Origin: Clavibacter michiganensis subsp. insidiosus
GTDB taxonomy: Bacteria > Actinomycetota > Actinomycetes > Actinomycetales > Microbacteriaceae
DNA length: 64,000 nucleotides
Direction of reading: 5' to 3'
Assembly: GCF_002240565.1 (NCBI RefSeq)
Contig: NZ_MZMO01000001.1
Location: forward strand, 372,001 to 436,000
Part shown: positions 7,899 through 16,468 of the stretch, one piece after another
Layout of the letters: each line of letters starts with the position of its first letter
How positions within the stretch are numbered: position 1 is the first letter of the stretch
Notes under the pieces: model-generated
Databases searched by the model: none
Told to the model about the DNA's origin: nothing
What the model saw: only the letters and a program-made list of their open reading frames with translations
Translations under genes and position numbers: made by a program

Positions 7899-8761
7899 CC
7901 GCCGATCCCCTCCAGCTCCGCGAGCGCGTCCTCGGGCAGCCGGATCCGCGCGCCCGCCACGTTCTCGCGCAGGTGCTCCACCGACGACGTGCCCGCGATC
8001 ACGAGCACGTTCGGCGACCGCTGCAGCAGCCACGCGAGGGCGACGGGCAGCGGCGCGGATCCGAGGTCGGCGGCCACGCGCGCCAGCGTCTCCGACTGCA
8101 GTGGCGAGAACCCGCCGAGCGGGAAGTACGGCACGTAGGCGATGCCGTCCGCGGCCAGCTCGTCGATGAGCGCGTCGTCGTCGCGGCGGGCCAGGTTGTA
8201 GTGGTTCTGCACGCTCACGATCGGCGCGATTGCGCGAGCCTCGGCCACCTGCGCGGCGGTCACGTTGCTCACGCCGAGGTGCCGGATCAGCCCCTCCTGC
8301 CGCAGCTCGGCGAGCGCCGTGAACGGCTCCTCGATGGATCCGTCGGTCGGGCTGTCGAACGCGCCGACGCGGAGGTTCACGACGTCGAGCACGTCGAGCG
8401 TGAGGTGCGTGAGGTTGTCGTAGACGGCCTGGCGGAGCTCGCCCGCGGAGAGCGCCTGCGGCCAGCGGCCCTTCGCGTCGCGCAGGGATCCGACCTTGGT
8501 CACGATGTGCAGGCGCTCCGGGTACGGGAACAGCGCCTCCTCGATGAGCGCGTTCGTGTGGCCGGGGCCGTAGAAGTCGGCCGTGTCGATGTGCGTGATC
8601 CCGAGTGCGACGGCCTCGCGCAGCACGGCGCGGGCGGCGTCCGGATCCGCGGGCGGCCCGAACACGCGCGGCCCCGCGAGCTGCATGGCGCCGTAGCCGA
8701 AGCGCGTGACGGTGAGGTCGTGGGCGAGCGGGAAGAGCCCTCCGGGCAGGTCGGTCGGCAT
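7895..8761 (-). CDS. Aldo/keto reductase
   Basis: A 288-residue TIM-barrel aldo/keto reductase that would use NADPH to reduce carbonyls. Asp and Tyr of the active site are in HIDTADFYGPGHTN and the Lys is in HIVTKVG. The segment where the catalytic His usually sits reads DVVNLRVG, as in the YdbC-like branch, so His is replaced there. The start at 8761 (MPTDLPGG) has a GAGAGGATC ribosome site. Longer in-frame starts add only low-complexity residues. First gene of a four-gene overlapping operon with the DUF202 proteins. Confidence 0.9.
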   Translation of the reverse strand: MPTDLPGGLFPLAHDLTVTRFGYGAMQLAGPRVFGPPADPDAARAVLREAVALGITHIDTADFYGPGHTNALIEEALFPYPERLHIVTKVGSLRDAKGRWPQALSAGELRQAVYDNLTHLTLDVLDVVNLRVGAFDSPTDGSIEEPFTALAELRQEGLIRHLGVSNVTAAQVAEARAIAPIVSVQNHYNLARRDDDALIDELAADGIAYVPYFPLGGFSPLQSETLARVAADLGSAPLPVALAWLLQRSPNVLVIAGTSSVEHLRENVAGARIRLPEDALAELEGIGG

Positions 8762-8974
8762 GGCGATCCTCTCGGGTGGCGCATCGGGTGGCGTGCGCCC
8801 ACTCTCCCGCGGCGGCCCGCTCCGGCGCCCGCACTCGCAGGAGCCCGTGAGCGGATCCGCGTGCATTCGCGAGTCGCGCGGTGGGGGCATCGGAGCGCGA
8901 GCGCTCCGCGTCGGTGGGCGAGCTCGAGGTCCGTGCGGGCATGCCGCAGGGGGCGGGCCCGCACGGCCTGGATC

Positions 8975-9910
8975 TCATCGGACGTGGGTGCTGAGCCACT
9001 GATAGGGGTCGATGCGCGTGGAGCCGTAGGCGAGCTCGAAGTGCAGGTGCGGGCCAGTGCTGGCGCCGGTGGTGCCGACCCGTCCCACAGGGTCGCCTGC
9101 TTCGACGACCTGTCCGGCGCGCAGGGGGACGGAGCCGAACTGCATGTGGGCGTACGTGCTGCTGATCCGCGTCCCGTCGATCTCGTGATCGATGACGACG
9201 TGGACGCCGAGCCCCGAGTTGGAGCTCACGACCTGTCGGACGACGCCTCGAGCGATGGACTGGATGCCGGCGCCGTTCCCGGGGGCGAAGTCCAGGCCCT
9301 GGTGGTTGGACGAGCAGCCCGAGCACGGGGAGGCGCGTGGGCCGTAGGGGCTCGAGATGCGCATCGACGACGGGATCGGCCAGCGCACCTCGGTGCCCGC
9401 GGGGACGGCGGACCGCACGGCGCTGGCACCGGACGTGGTGCTGAGCGTCTGGGCGGGAACGACGGGCGGCGGCGGCGGAGGCGGCGGCAGCGTGACGGAG
9501 AAGCCCTGCTCGCTGGTGACGGTGTAGGCGGCTCCGTCGACTTGCAAGGTCTGGATCTCACCGGTCGCCGGGTCATGGAAGGCCACGGCGCCACCGGTGA
9601 TGTCATCCGGGATGGCATACGCCGGGAGGCCGTGCGTCACGGCGATCGCGCCGGCGGCGAGCATCGCGCCGACGGCGGTCTTCCACGGGCTGGTGCCGGT
9701 GCGCCGCACGCTCGCTGCTGGCGTCGTGTGCGTCTGGACGGTGCGGGCTCGGCGGCGCGCTTCCTGCTGCCAGGTGAGTGGGCGGCGGGTGACCGGGGCG
9801 GGCTCGGGGTGTTCGAAGCTCGCGCGTCGGGGGGAAGCGGCGCGGGCCGGCGGGATGACGCGGGCATCGCGCCTGCTCGGCCTGCGCGTGGGGGGTGTCT
9901 CGTTGTGCAT
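8975..9910 (-). CDS. M23 family metallopeptidase (LytM-type endopeptidase), membrane anchored
   Basis: A 311-residue cell-wall endopeptidase that would cut peptide cross-links of peptidoglycan. Basic cytoplasmic N-terminus (1-74), one membrane segment (about 76-98), a linker with eight prolines (142-149), then the M23 domain from about 180. Zinc ligands are His203 and Asp207 (NHQGLD) and His290 of GPHLH, with His288 the catalytic partner. Cys196 and Cys199 directly before the active site may form a disulfide. Start at 9910 is preferred for its GAAAGGCA site over an upstream ATG. A close paralogue with the same CSxGCSSNHQG block is at 47365-48630. Confidence 0.9.
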   Translation of the reverse strand: MHNETPPTRRPSRRDARVIPPARAASPRRASFEHPEPAPVTRRPLTWQQEARRRARTVQTHTTPAASVRRTGTSPWKTAVGAMLAAGAIAVTHGLPAYAIPDDITGGAVAFHDPATGEIQTLQVDGAAYTVTSEQGFSVTLPPPPPPPPVVPAQTLSTTSGASAVRSAVPAGTEVRWPIPSSMRISSPYGPRASPCSGCSSNHQGLDFAPGNGAGIQSIARGVVRQVVSSNSGLGVHVVIDHEIDGTRISSTYAHMQFGSVPLRAGQVVEAGDPVGRVGTTGASTGPHLHFELAYGSTRIDPYQWLSTHVR

Positions 9911-9993
9911 CGGGTGCCTTTCGGGGGCAGGCAGGCATGACGGCATCACGATGTGACCGTCCGCGCTGCGGAGAGCGGAGAAGATAGGAGGAG

Positions 9994-10578
9994 TCAGGAG
10001 TCGAGGAGCGCGCGCATGCGGGAGATCTCGTCCTCCTGCGTGGCGACGATGCCTTCCGCCATCTCGCTCGCGTCCGGGTCCTGGCCGTCGTCGATCTCGG
10101 TCTGCGCCATCTCGATGGCGCCGGTGTGGTGCTCGATCATCTGGCTGAGGAACAACCGCTCAGCGTCCGAGCCTTCGGCGGCGTCGAGATCCTGCATGTC
10201 GGAGTCGGACATCATGCCGCCCATGCTGTGGTCCATGCCGGACATCCGATCGATGCCCCACTGATCCGCCCACGCGGTCAGCCGCTCGATCTCCGGGAGC
10301 TGCGCTTCCTTGATCTCCGTCGCCAGGGCGGTCACCTCGGGGCTGATGCCGGTCTTGGCCAGGAGCATGTCGCTCACCTCGATGGCCTGCTCGTGGTGCG
10401 GGCGCATCATCTGCACGAACATCTCGTCCGCATCGTTGACCTGCTCAGCGGTGGCCTCCTCGGACGCGGAAGCGCTGGGGGCAGGTGTCGTCTCGGTGTC
10501 ATGGACGGCGCAACCGGTCAGCGTCAGCGCGGCCGCGAGGGCGATGCCGGCGCGAAGCAGAGGGGTGGTGTTCTTCAT
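9994..10578 (-). CDS. DUF305 family lipoprotein
   Basis: A 194-residue exported lipoprotein: hydrophobic signal with lipobox LTGC (Cys about 23), then a DUF305 four-helix domain. The conserved motifs are MMRPHHEQAIEVSDML and SQMIEHHTGAIEMAQTEI, plus a Met/His-rich loop (MSGMDHSMGGMM). His and Met clusters like these suggest metal binding, probably copper, but this is inference. The start at 10578 is chosen for the ideal signal peptide; an upstream ATG at 10599 would add seven residues. It is followed upstream in the same direction by a membrane protein with its own His-rich loop, and the two may be functionally linked. Confidence 0.87.
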   Translation of the reverse strand: MKNTTPLLRAGIALAAALTLTGCAVHDTETTPAPSASASEEATAEQVNDADEMFVQMMRPHHEQAIEVSDMLLAKTGISPEVTALATEIKEAQLPEIERLTAWADQWGIDRMSGMDHSMGGMMSDSDMQDLDAAEGSDAERLFLSQMIEHHTGAIEMAQTEIDDGQDPDASEMAEGIVATQEDEISRMRALLDS

Positions 10579-10679
10579 CGTCTGTCTGGTCCTGTTCATG
10601 CAATCGGGATGGCAGGGCCACGCCCGTGCAGCGCACAGCGCCGCGGGGCAGCCCGGGTCTCTGGTCGATGCAGGACGGG

Positions 10680-11165
10680 TCAGATGCGGAAGACGGACAG
10701 CGCGGTAGGCGTCGGCGGGGACGGCGGCCACGCCGCTGCGGCGGCGATGCGTGGGAGAAGCCGACGGCTCAGCGGGTCGTCGACGTGCGGGGCGCTCCGG
10801 AGTGCCCGGAGGATCGCGATGCCCAGCGCTGCGAGGAGCATCATGCTGGCGGATGCCGCCAGGACCACGCCGCCGAGCGCAGCGGAGGAGAAGGCGTCGG
10901 ACGCAGCCGCTTCGGTGACGAAGGCCGGTTCCACCGCGACGTCCGAGCGGCTGTCGGCGACACCGTGGCCGGTGCCATGGGCATGCAGATCATCAGCGGA
11001 ATGCACGTGCGGCGTGCCCAGGGACTCACCCCAGCCCTGCGCGGTCGGGCTCATCACGACGAGGCCCACGACCAGGGCGATCAGAGCGACGAGCTTCACC
11101 AGCAACCCGAGCGCCGGTGCGCCGGCGAGGCGGTCATGCAGGGTCGGAGTCGACACGGTGACCAT
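10680..11165 (-). CDS. Membrane protein of unknown function with a His-rich extracytoplasmic loop
   Basis: A 161-residue protein with two hydrophobic segments (about 19-38 and 93-117). Between them is a loop containing HVHSADDLHAHGTGHG, rich in His. I do not recognise a family. The start at 11165 follows AGGATGGGG. Located immediately upstream of the DUF305 lipoprotein on the same strand with a gap of about 100 bp. The His-rich loop and the Met/His-rich partner suggest a shared role in metal handling, which is inference only. Confidence 0.65.
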   Translation of the reverse strand: MVTVSTPTLHDRLAGAPALGLLVKLVALIALVVGLVVMSPTAQGWGESLGTPHVHSADDLHAHGTGHGVADSRSDVAVEPAFVTEAAASDAFSSAALGGVVLAASASMMLLAALGIAILRALRSAPHVDDPLSRRLLPRIAAAAAWPPSPPTPTALSVFRI

Positions 11166-11325
11166 GCGAACCCCATCCTGTTGCCGCTGATACTCGGCGT
11201 ACGTTACCCGATCGTGACGTGAACACCACTCGAATGGCAGGTTTTCACACCCGCTTGTCCGCTCCTCCACGCCGACGCCCGCGTGCGCGACGCCGGTCGT
11301 CCGCCGGCGTGATCCTCGCCTCCGG

Positions 11326-12606
11326 CTACCCGCCCGGCAGCGCCTGCGCCGCCGGGTGCGCCCGCCGGGTCGCGAGCACGCGCGAGAACACGAGCACGAG
11401 GAGCCCGGCCGCCGGGATGAAGATCAGGCCGAAGCGGAGCGACGACGCGTCGGCGATGGCACCGACCACGGGCGGCGAGACGAGGAAGCCGACGCGCAGC
11501 AGCCAGCCGACGATCGTGAGGCCGGTGCCGGGCCGGAAGCCGGGCAGCTCGTCCGCGGCCTGCATGGCCGCGGGGATCAGGGTCGCGACGCCGAAGCCCG
11601 CGACGCCGAAGCCGACGATGGTGCCGGGGATGCTCGGGAACGCGAGCGCGGCGCCCATGCCGACGAGCACGAGCACGCCACCGAGGCGCGCGATGGCGCG
11701 CTGGCCGAAGCGGTCCACCATGCGGTCGCCGAGCATCCGGCCGACGAACTGCATGCCCTGGAGCGAGATGAAGCCGAGGCCCGCGACGAACGCGCTCGCG
11801 CCGAGGTCGCCCGAGAGGTAGATGGCCGACCAGGAGCTGCCGGCGTCCTCGACGATGGCGCCGCCGGACGCGATGATCACGAGCGCGAGCAGCACGCCGT
11901 ACTTCGCGACGAGGCCGAGGGCGCGCGGGGAGGCGGCGCGCGCGACGTCGCCCTCGGGATCGTGCGCGTGCGCGTGCGCGGCGCCGCCCTCGCCGGGCTC
12001 CGGCTCCGGCCCCTTCAGCAGCCACAGCAGCGACAGCATGGCCAGCGCGCTGAACAGCACGGCCGAGATGGAGAGGTGCACGAGGAGCGGCATCCGGATC
12101 TGCGCGGCCGCCGCGCCCATGATCCCGCCCGCGACCGCGCCGATGGACCAGACCGCGTGGAACGAGTTGATGATCGAGCGCCCGTACAGCCGCTGCACCC
12201 GCAGCGCGTGCGAGTTCTGCGCGACGTCGGTGATGGAGTCCATGGCGCCCGCGAGGAAGAGGGCGCCCGCGAGCACGAGCCAGCCGGGCGCGAGGCCGGC
12301 CAGCAGGATCCCGATGGAGGCCACCACGGTCGCCGCGACCGCCACGCGCGCCGACCGGTACCGGCGGATGAGCACGCCCGCCGCGAGCCCGGCGATGAGC
12401 GCGCCCAGCGGCGACGCGGCGACCGCGGCCCCGAACTCGACGTTGGCGAGCCCGAGCTCGGCCTTGATCGACGGGTAGCGCGGCAGGAGGTTCGCGAAGA
12501 TCGCGCCGTTGGTGAAGAAGAGGATCCCGACGGCGACGCGCGCGCGGCGGACGTCGCGGGTCGGGGCGGGCGTGCGCGACAGCGTCGGCGCGGACGGGGA
12601 GGGCAT
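11326..12606 (-). CDS. MFS transporter
   Basis: A 426-residue major facilitator superfamily protein with about 12 predicted transmembrane helices in two halves. The first half contains GALIAGLAAGVLIRRYRSAR, a motif-A-like loop between helices 2 and 3. The central cytoplasmic loop (about residues 195-225) holds an unusual HAHAHD stretch among acidic residues. Substrate unknown; sequences of this kind are often annotated as FucP/YbjJ-like permeases. It stands alone on the minus strand, with the HxlR regulator also on the minus strand 75 bp upstream. Confidence 0.85.
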   Translation of the reverse strand: MPSPSAPTLSRTPAPTRDVRRARVAVGILFFTNGAIFANLLPRYPSIKAELGLANVEFGAAVAASPLGALIAGLAAGVLIRRYRSARVAVAATVVASIGILLAGLAPGWLVLAGALFLAGAMDSITDVAQNSHALRVQRLYGRSIINSFHAVWSIGAVAGGIMGAAAAQIRMPLLVHLSISAVLFSALAMLSLLWLLKGPEPEPGEGGAAHAHAHDPEGDVARAASPRALGLVAKYGVLLALVIIASGGAIVEDAGSSWSAIYLSGDLGASAFVAGLGFISLQGMQFVGRMLGDRMVDRFGQRAIARLGGVLVLVGMGAALAFPSIPGTIVGFGVAGFGVATLIPAAMQAADELPGFRPGTGLTIVGWLLRVGFLVSPPVVGAIADASSLRFGLIFIPAAGLLVLVFSRVLATRRAHPAAQALPGG

Positions 12607-12681
12607 CGTCGTGATCTCTCTCTGGCCGGGTGGCGCCGTGGCGCGCGGCGGGGGCGCCGGATCCCGGCTGCCGGATCCAGC

Positions 12682-13062
12682 CTAGGGTCGGCGGGACGCC
12701 AGGGGCGACGTGTCCTCGGTGACGTCCATCACGAGGTCCATCAGCGGCACGAGCCGGGCGCTCACCTCGTGGCCGAGCTCGGTGAGCCGGTAGTCGACCC
12801 GCGGCGGGATGGTGGGCTGCGCCTCGCGGAGCACGAGCCCGTCGTCAGCGAGGGTGCGCAGGGTGGAGGCGAGCATCTTCTCGCTGATGCCCTCGACCTC
12901 GCGGCGCAGCTCGCCCCAGCGGCGCGACCGCTCCCCGAGCGCGAGGAGCACGAGCACGCCCCACTTGCTCGTGATGTGGTCGAGCAGGGTGCGCGACGGG
13001 CAGCTCGCGGGGTAGCGGCCCTCGGTCACTCCGGGCCGGTCGCGGGTCACCCGGAAGCTCAT
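12682..13062 (-). CDS. HxlR-family regulator (QorR-like, redox-sensing candidate)
   Basis: A 126-residue winged-helix regulator. The HxlR domain runs from about residue 20 to 115, including SKWGVLVLLALGE and RRWGELRREVEGISEKMLA. A single Cys (in ASCPSRTLLDHI, about residue 24) sits where QorR-type regulators carry their redox-sensing cysteine. It is divergent from a QorB-like quinone reductase with inverted repeats between them, the arrangement known for QorR/qor pairs. Start could be the ATG at 13062 or an in-frame GTG at 13071. Expected role is repression of the reductase, relieved by disulfide formation under diamide or quinone stress; this follows from the family and was not tested. Confidence 0.88.
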   Translation of the reverse strand: MSFRVTRDRPGVTEGRYPASCPSRTLLDHITSKWGVLVLLALGERSRRWGELRREVEGISEKMLASTLRTLADDGLVLREAQPTIPPRVDYRLTELGHEVSARLVPLMDLVMDVTEDTSPLASRRP

Positions 13063-13079
13063 CTGCGTCACATTGCACA

Positions 13080-13117
13080 ACTTACCAGAAGGTAGGTACC
13101 TCCCTGTGGGAAGGTAC
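13080..13117. promoter_or_regulatory. Inverted repeats between HxlR regulator and QorB-like gene
   Basis: Two overlapping inverted repeats lie just upstream of the regulator start: ACTTACC-AGAA-GGTAGGT at 13080-13097 (6 of 7 positions paired) and GTACCTCCC-tgt-GGGAAGGTAC at 13096-13117. Both share a GGTA(G/C) half-site, as expected for two regulator dimers. The stretch is the most AT-rich part of the region. Operator function is inferred from the divergent arrangement. Confidence 0.55.
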
Positions 13118-13174
13118 TCGTTGACGGAGTCGTTGACCCCGGCGTACCGCTCCTCCCGACTCGAAAGGCATCCC

Positions 13175-14038
13175 ATGACCATCGTCGTCACCGCCGCCAC
13201 CGGCCGCCTCGGATCGCGCATCGTCGCGTCCCTCCTCGCCCGCGGCGCCGCCGCCTCCGACGTGCTCGCCACCGCGCGCCGCCCCGAGGCCCTCGCCGAC
13301 CTCGCCGCGCAGGGCGTCCGCACCGCGCGCCTCGACTACACCGACGCCGGCAGCGTCGCCGCCGCGATCCAGCCCGGCGACACCCTCGTGCTCGTCTCCG
13401 GCAGCGAGGTCGGCCAGCGCGTGCCGCAGCACACCACCGTCATCGAGGCCGCGAAGGCCGCGGGCGTCGGCCGGATCCTCTACACGAGCGTCCTCCGCGC
13501 CAGCACCACCGAGCTCTTCATCGCGGGCGAGCACAAGGCCACCGAGGAGGTGCTCGCCGCCTCCGGCGTCCCCGTCACGCTCCTCCGCAACGGCTGGTAC
13601 ACCGAGAACTACGCGGGCACGGTCGACGCCGTGAAGCAGTCCGGCGCGCTCCTCACGAGCGCGGGCGACGGCCGCGTCGCCAGCGCCACCATCGCCGAGC
13701 TCGCCGAGGCCACCGCGGTCGCGGCCCTCGACGACTCGCTCGCCGGGCAGACCCTCGAGCTCGCGGGCGACGAGCGCTGGACCCAGGACGACCTCGCGCA
13801 GGCGATCTCCGGCATCCTCGGCCAGCCCGTCCCCGTCTCGCAGGTCTCCGCGGAGGAGCACGCGCGGATCCTCGGCGGCGCCGGCCTCGACGAGGGCACC
13901 GTCGGCTTCGTCGTGGGCCTCGACGCCGCCACGCGCGCGGGCCAGCTCGACGACGAGACGGGCGACCTCGCGCGCCTCCTCGGCCGCCCCACCGCGTCGC
14001 TCGCCGACGGCCTCCGCCAGGCGGTCGCGGGAGCCTGA
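13175..14038 (+). CDS. QorB-like NAD(P)H:quinone oxidoreductase (NmrA-type SDR)
   Basis: A 287-residue atypical SDR. The N-terminal TAATGRLGSRIV is the GxxGxxG dinucleotide site, and the body follows the NmrA/HSCARG/QorB family (E. coli YtfG). Such enzymes reduce quinones with NADPH. The ATG at 13175 has GAAAGG ten bases upstream. Transcribed divergently from the HxlR regulator, which fits a QorR-controlled detoxification gene. It is followed by a short direct repeat and a strong bidirectional hairpin. Confidence 0.88.
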   Translation: MTIVVTAATGRLGSRIVASLLARGAAASDVLATARRPEALADLAAQGVRTARLDYTDAGSVAAAIQPGDTLVLVSGSEVGQRVPQHTTVIEAAKAAGVGRILYTSVLRASTTELFIAGEHKATEEVLAASGVPVTLLRNGWYTENYAGTVDAVKQSGALLTSAGDGRVASATIAELAEATAVAALDDSLAGQTLELAGDERWTQDDLAQAISGILGQPVPVSQVSAEEHARILGGAGLDEGTVGFVVGLDAATRAGQLDDETGDLARLLGRPTASLADGLRQAVAGA

Positions 14039-14044
14039 TCCGCC

Positions 14045-14089
14045 CGGATCCGCACCCGACGCGGATCCGCACCCGACGCGGATCCGCAC
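14045..14089 (+). repeat. Short tandem repeat, 17-bp unit, about 2.6 copies
   Basis: The unit CGGATCCGCACCCGACG occurs at 14045-14061 and 14062-14078 and again in part at 14079-14089, between the QorB-like gene stop and a terminator hairpin. The unit contains GGATCC. No coding or regulatory role is visible; it could vary in copy number between strains. Confidence 0.8.
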
Positions 14090-14092
14090 GCC

Positions 14093-14128
14093 ACGACGGC
14101 CCGTCCCCTCGCGGGGGCGGGCCGTCGT
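14093..14128. terminator. Bidirectional transcription terminator hairpin
   Basis: A 16-bp stem with one G-U pair and a TCGC loop (ACGACGGCCCGTCCCC paired with GGGGGCGGGCCGTCGT) between two convergent genes, the QorB-like gene and mmuM. There is no T-run, as usual for high-GC actinobacteria. Confidence 0.8.
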
Positions 14129-14141
14129 CGTGCGCGCGGCC

Positions 14142-15047
14142 TCAGCGCAGCGCGTCCCGCATGCGCCGGATCTCGTCGGGTCCCACCCGGCAGCACCCGC
14201 CGACGAGCGACGCGCCCGCCTCGATCCACGCGTCGACGGACGGCAGCGCCGGGTCGCCGCCCCAGCCGCGCGCGACCGCGTCCCAGCGCTCGCCGGAGTT
14301 CGGGTAGACGACCACCGGCCGGTCGGTGACGCTCCGGGCCGCGGCGATCGCGGCCGGCACCTCCTCGGGGTGCGCGCAGTTGATCCCCACGGCCACGACC
14401 TCGTCGGCCCCCTCCGCGAGCCGGAACCCCTCGGCCATCGGCTCGCCGGACCGCAGCCGGCCGCCCGCGACCGTGAACGCGAGCCACGCGGACGCGCCCG
14501 AGCCGCGCGCGAGGTCCACGAGAGCGCGGCCCTCGTCGAGGCTCGGGATCGTCTCGCAGGCGAGCAGGTCGGCGCCGGAGTCGGCGAGCACGGCGAACCG
14601 CGGGGCGTGCCAGCGGCGGAGCTCCGCGCGCGTGAGGCCGCTGGATCCGGCGTACTCGGAGCCGTCGCCGAGGGTCGCGCCGTAGGGGCCGACGGACGCG
14701 GCGACCCAGCGGTCGCGGGCGGCGCCGGGAGCGTCCTCGCGCGCGACCTCGTCCCGCGCCTCGGCCGCGAGCCGCACGCTCGCCCGCAGCAGCTCCCCGG
14801 TGTCCGCCGCGCTCAGCCCGCGCGCCGCGAAGGCCGCGAAGCCCACCTGGTACGACGCCGTGATCGCGACGTCCGCCCCGACGCGGAAGAACTCGGCGTG
14901 CGCCGCCCGCACCGCGTCGGGCTCGTCGGCGAGCACGCGCGCGCTCCACAGCGGATCCGACAGGTCGTGCCCGCGCGCCTCCAGCAGCGTGCCGAGGCCG
15001 CCGTCGAGCACCAGCGGGCGGTCGGGGAGCTGCAGCGGCCGGGTCAT
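14142..15047 (-). CDS. mmuM: Homocysteine S-methyltransferase
   Basis: A 301-residue zinc-dependent methyltransferase that makes methionine from homocysteine with S-methylmethionine or SAM as donor. It starts at LVLDGGLGTLLEARGHDL, typical of MmuM. The zinc ligands are the Cys of VGINCAHPEEV (about 222) and the Cys pair of VGGCCRVGPDEI (about 286-287) near the C-terminus. Length matches E. coli MmuM (310). ATG at 15047; longer in-frame readings upstream overlap the MarR gene on the other strand and are not credible. It is a single gene divergent from the MarR regulator. Confidence 0.93.
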   Translation of the reverse strand: MTRPLQLPDRPLVLDGGLGTLLEARGHDLSDPLWSARVLADEPDAVRAAHAEFFRVGADVAITASYQVGFAAFAARGLSAADTGELLRASVRLAAEARDEVAREDAPGAARDRWVAASVGPYGATLGDGSEYAGSSGLTRAELRRWHAPRFAVLADSGADLLACETIPSLDEGRALVDLARGSGASAWLAFTVAGGRLRSGEPMAEGFRLAEGADEVVAVGINCAHPEEVPAAIAAARSVTDRPVVVYPNSGERWDAVARGWGGDPALPSVDAWIEAGASLVGGCCRVGPDEIRRMRDALR

Positions 15048-15186
15048 GCGCACATCCTGCCGGAGCCCGGTGGCGGATCCGCGGTCCGCGACGCCCGGCG
15101 ACATCGGCGTCCGGCTCCGCCGAGCCCCCACCGGGCCGCGGGCCGTCGTCGTCCCGGGTACCGTGGACGCGACGGTGGGAGTCCCG

Positions 15187-15696
15187 ATGAAGGATGACGA
15201 CGACGTCGACCTGGTGATCGACGCGTGGGGTGCGGCCATGCCCGACGTCGACTTCGCGCCGCTCGACGTGGTGTCGCGGCTGCGGCGCCTGCTGCCGCAG
15301 ATGCAGCGGATCCGCGAGGGCGCGTTCGCCGCCGAGGGCCTCACGACGAGCGAGTTCGAGTTCCTCTCGGTGCTCCGCCAGCAGGGCGACGCGGGCCTCA
15401 CGCGCGCCGGCCTCGCCGAGCGGCTCGGCACCGACACCGGCAGCCTCGTGCACCGGGTGAACCGGCTGACCGCGCGCTCCTTCATCACGCGCGAGGAGGA
15501 TCCCGCGGGCGGCCGCAGCCGGCTCGTGGTGCTCACGCCGTTCGGCATCGAGCGCGTCGACCGGGCCATGCGCCGCCTCGTCGCCGACGAGGACGAGGTG
15601 CTCGCCGACCTCAGCCGCGAGCAGATCGCGACGCTCATCGACAGCCTGCGCGTCATCGCGCGCACGACCGAGCGGATGCGCGCGCGCCGCTCCTGA
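15187..15696 (+). CDS. MarR-family transcriptional regulator
   Basis: A 169-residue winged-helix protein. The MarR domain spans about residues 40-150, with the recognition helix region GLTRAGLAERLGTDTGSLVHR and the wing EEDPAGGRSRLVVLTPFG. The N-terminal 17 residues are acidic (MKDDDDVD). Start ATG 15187. It lies divergent from mmuM and directly before a HAD phosphatase (38 bp gap). The ligand and target are unknown. Confidence 0.88.
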   Translation: MKDDDDVDLVIDAWGAAMPDVDFAPLDVVSRLRRLLPQMQRIREGAFAAEGLTTSEFEFLSVLRQQGDAGLTRAGLAERLGTDTGSLVHRVNRLTARSFITREEDPAGGRSRLVVLTPFGIERVDRAMRRLVADEDEVLADLSREQIATLIDSLRVIARTTERMRARRS

Positions 15697-15734
15697 GCCT
15701 GGGCGCGTCGCGCGCGCCGGAGCACGATGGATCC

Positions 15735-16433
15735 ATGGCCGACATCGCATCCACCCCGCCCGCCGTCCTCTTCGACATCGACGAGACCCTCATCCACACG
15801 GGCGGTTCCGGCGCCCGCAGCTGGGCGATGGCGTTCCGCGACCTGCACGACGTCGAGGCCGACATCGGCGAGCACTCGTCGGCGGGGGAGACGGATCCGC
15901 AAGTCGGCACCGCGACGTTCCGCGCCGTGATCGGCCGGGACCCGGAGCCCGCCGAGCTCGCCCGCCTCTACGCCTCCTACCTCCGCCACCTCGCCGACGA
16001 CATCCGCGTCTCCGAGGGCTACCGCGTGCTCGACGGCGCCGAGGCGCTGCTCGACCGGCTCGCCGACGCGGGCGTGGTCCTCGGCGTCGTCTCCGGCGCG
16101 ATGGAGGGCGCGGCCCGCACGAAGATGGAGCCCGCCCGGCTCGGCCGCTTCTTCGTGTTCGGCGCGTACGGATCCGACTCGCCCGACCGCGTCGACGTCG
16201 TGCGCCGCGCGATCGCGACCGCGGGCACGCTCCGCGGCGCCGAGCCCGCGCGTGAGCAGGTGCTCGTCGTCGGCGACACCCCGAACGACATCACCTCCGC
16301 GCATGACGCGGGCGCGACCGCGGTGGGCGTCGCGAGCGGCCACTACTCGGCCGACGAGCTGCGCGACGCGGGCGCGGATCTGGTGCTCGACACCCTCGAG
16401 GACCCGGCGCTCGAGCGGCTGCTCGGCCTCTGA
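15735..16433 (+). CDS. HAD-superfamily hydrolase (phosphoglycolate phosphatase-like)
   Basis: A 232-residue HAD phosphatase. Motif I is FDIDETL (about residues 14-20, with DxDET in place of the usual DxDGT), motif II Ser is in GVVSGAME, and motif IV is VVGDTPNDITSAHDAGA. The cap domain (about 22-90) is helical, as in the Gph/PgmB subgroup. The substrate is a small phosphorylated metabolite that cannot be named. IS copy 2 inserted 30 bp after its stop codon. Confidence 0.88.
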   Translation: MADIASTPPAVLFDIDETLIHTGGSGARSWAMAFRDLHDVEADIGEHSSAGETDPQVGTATFRAVIGRDPEPAELARLYASYLRHLADDIRVSEGYRVLDGAEALLDRLADAGVVLGVVSGAMEGAARTKMEPARLGRFFVFGAYGSDSPDRVDVVRRAIATAGTLRGAEPAREQVLVVGDTPNDITSAHDAGATAVGVASGHYSADELRDAGADLVLDTLEDPALERLLGL

Positions 16434-16468
16434 GGCGGGACGCCCCGGATCGGGCCGCCCGGTCTAGG

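Noticed and set aside
14045..14089. CRISPR-like repeat
   Set aside because: Units are contiguous without spacers and only 2.6 copies exist; no cas genes in the window.
14142..16343. A 733-codon minus-strand frame
   Set aside because: Only the part from 15047 down is mmuM; the extension lies antisense to the MarR and HAD genes.
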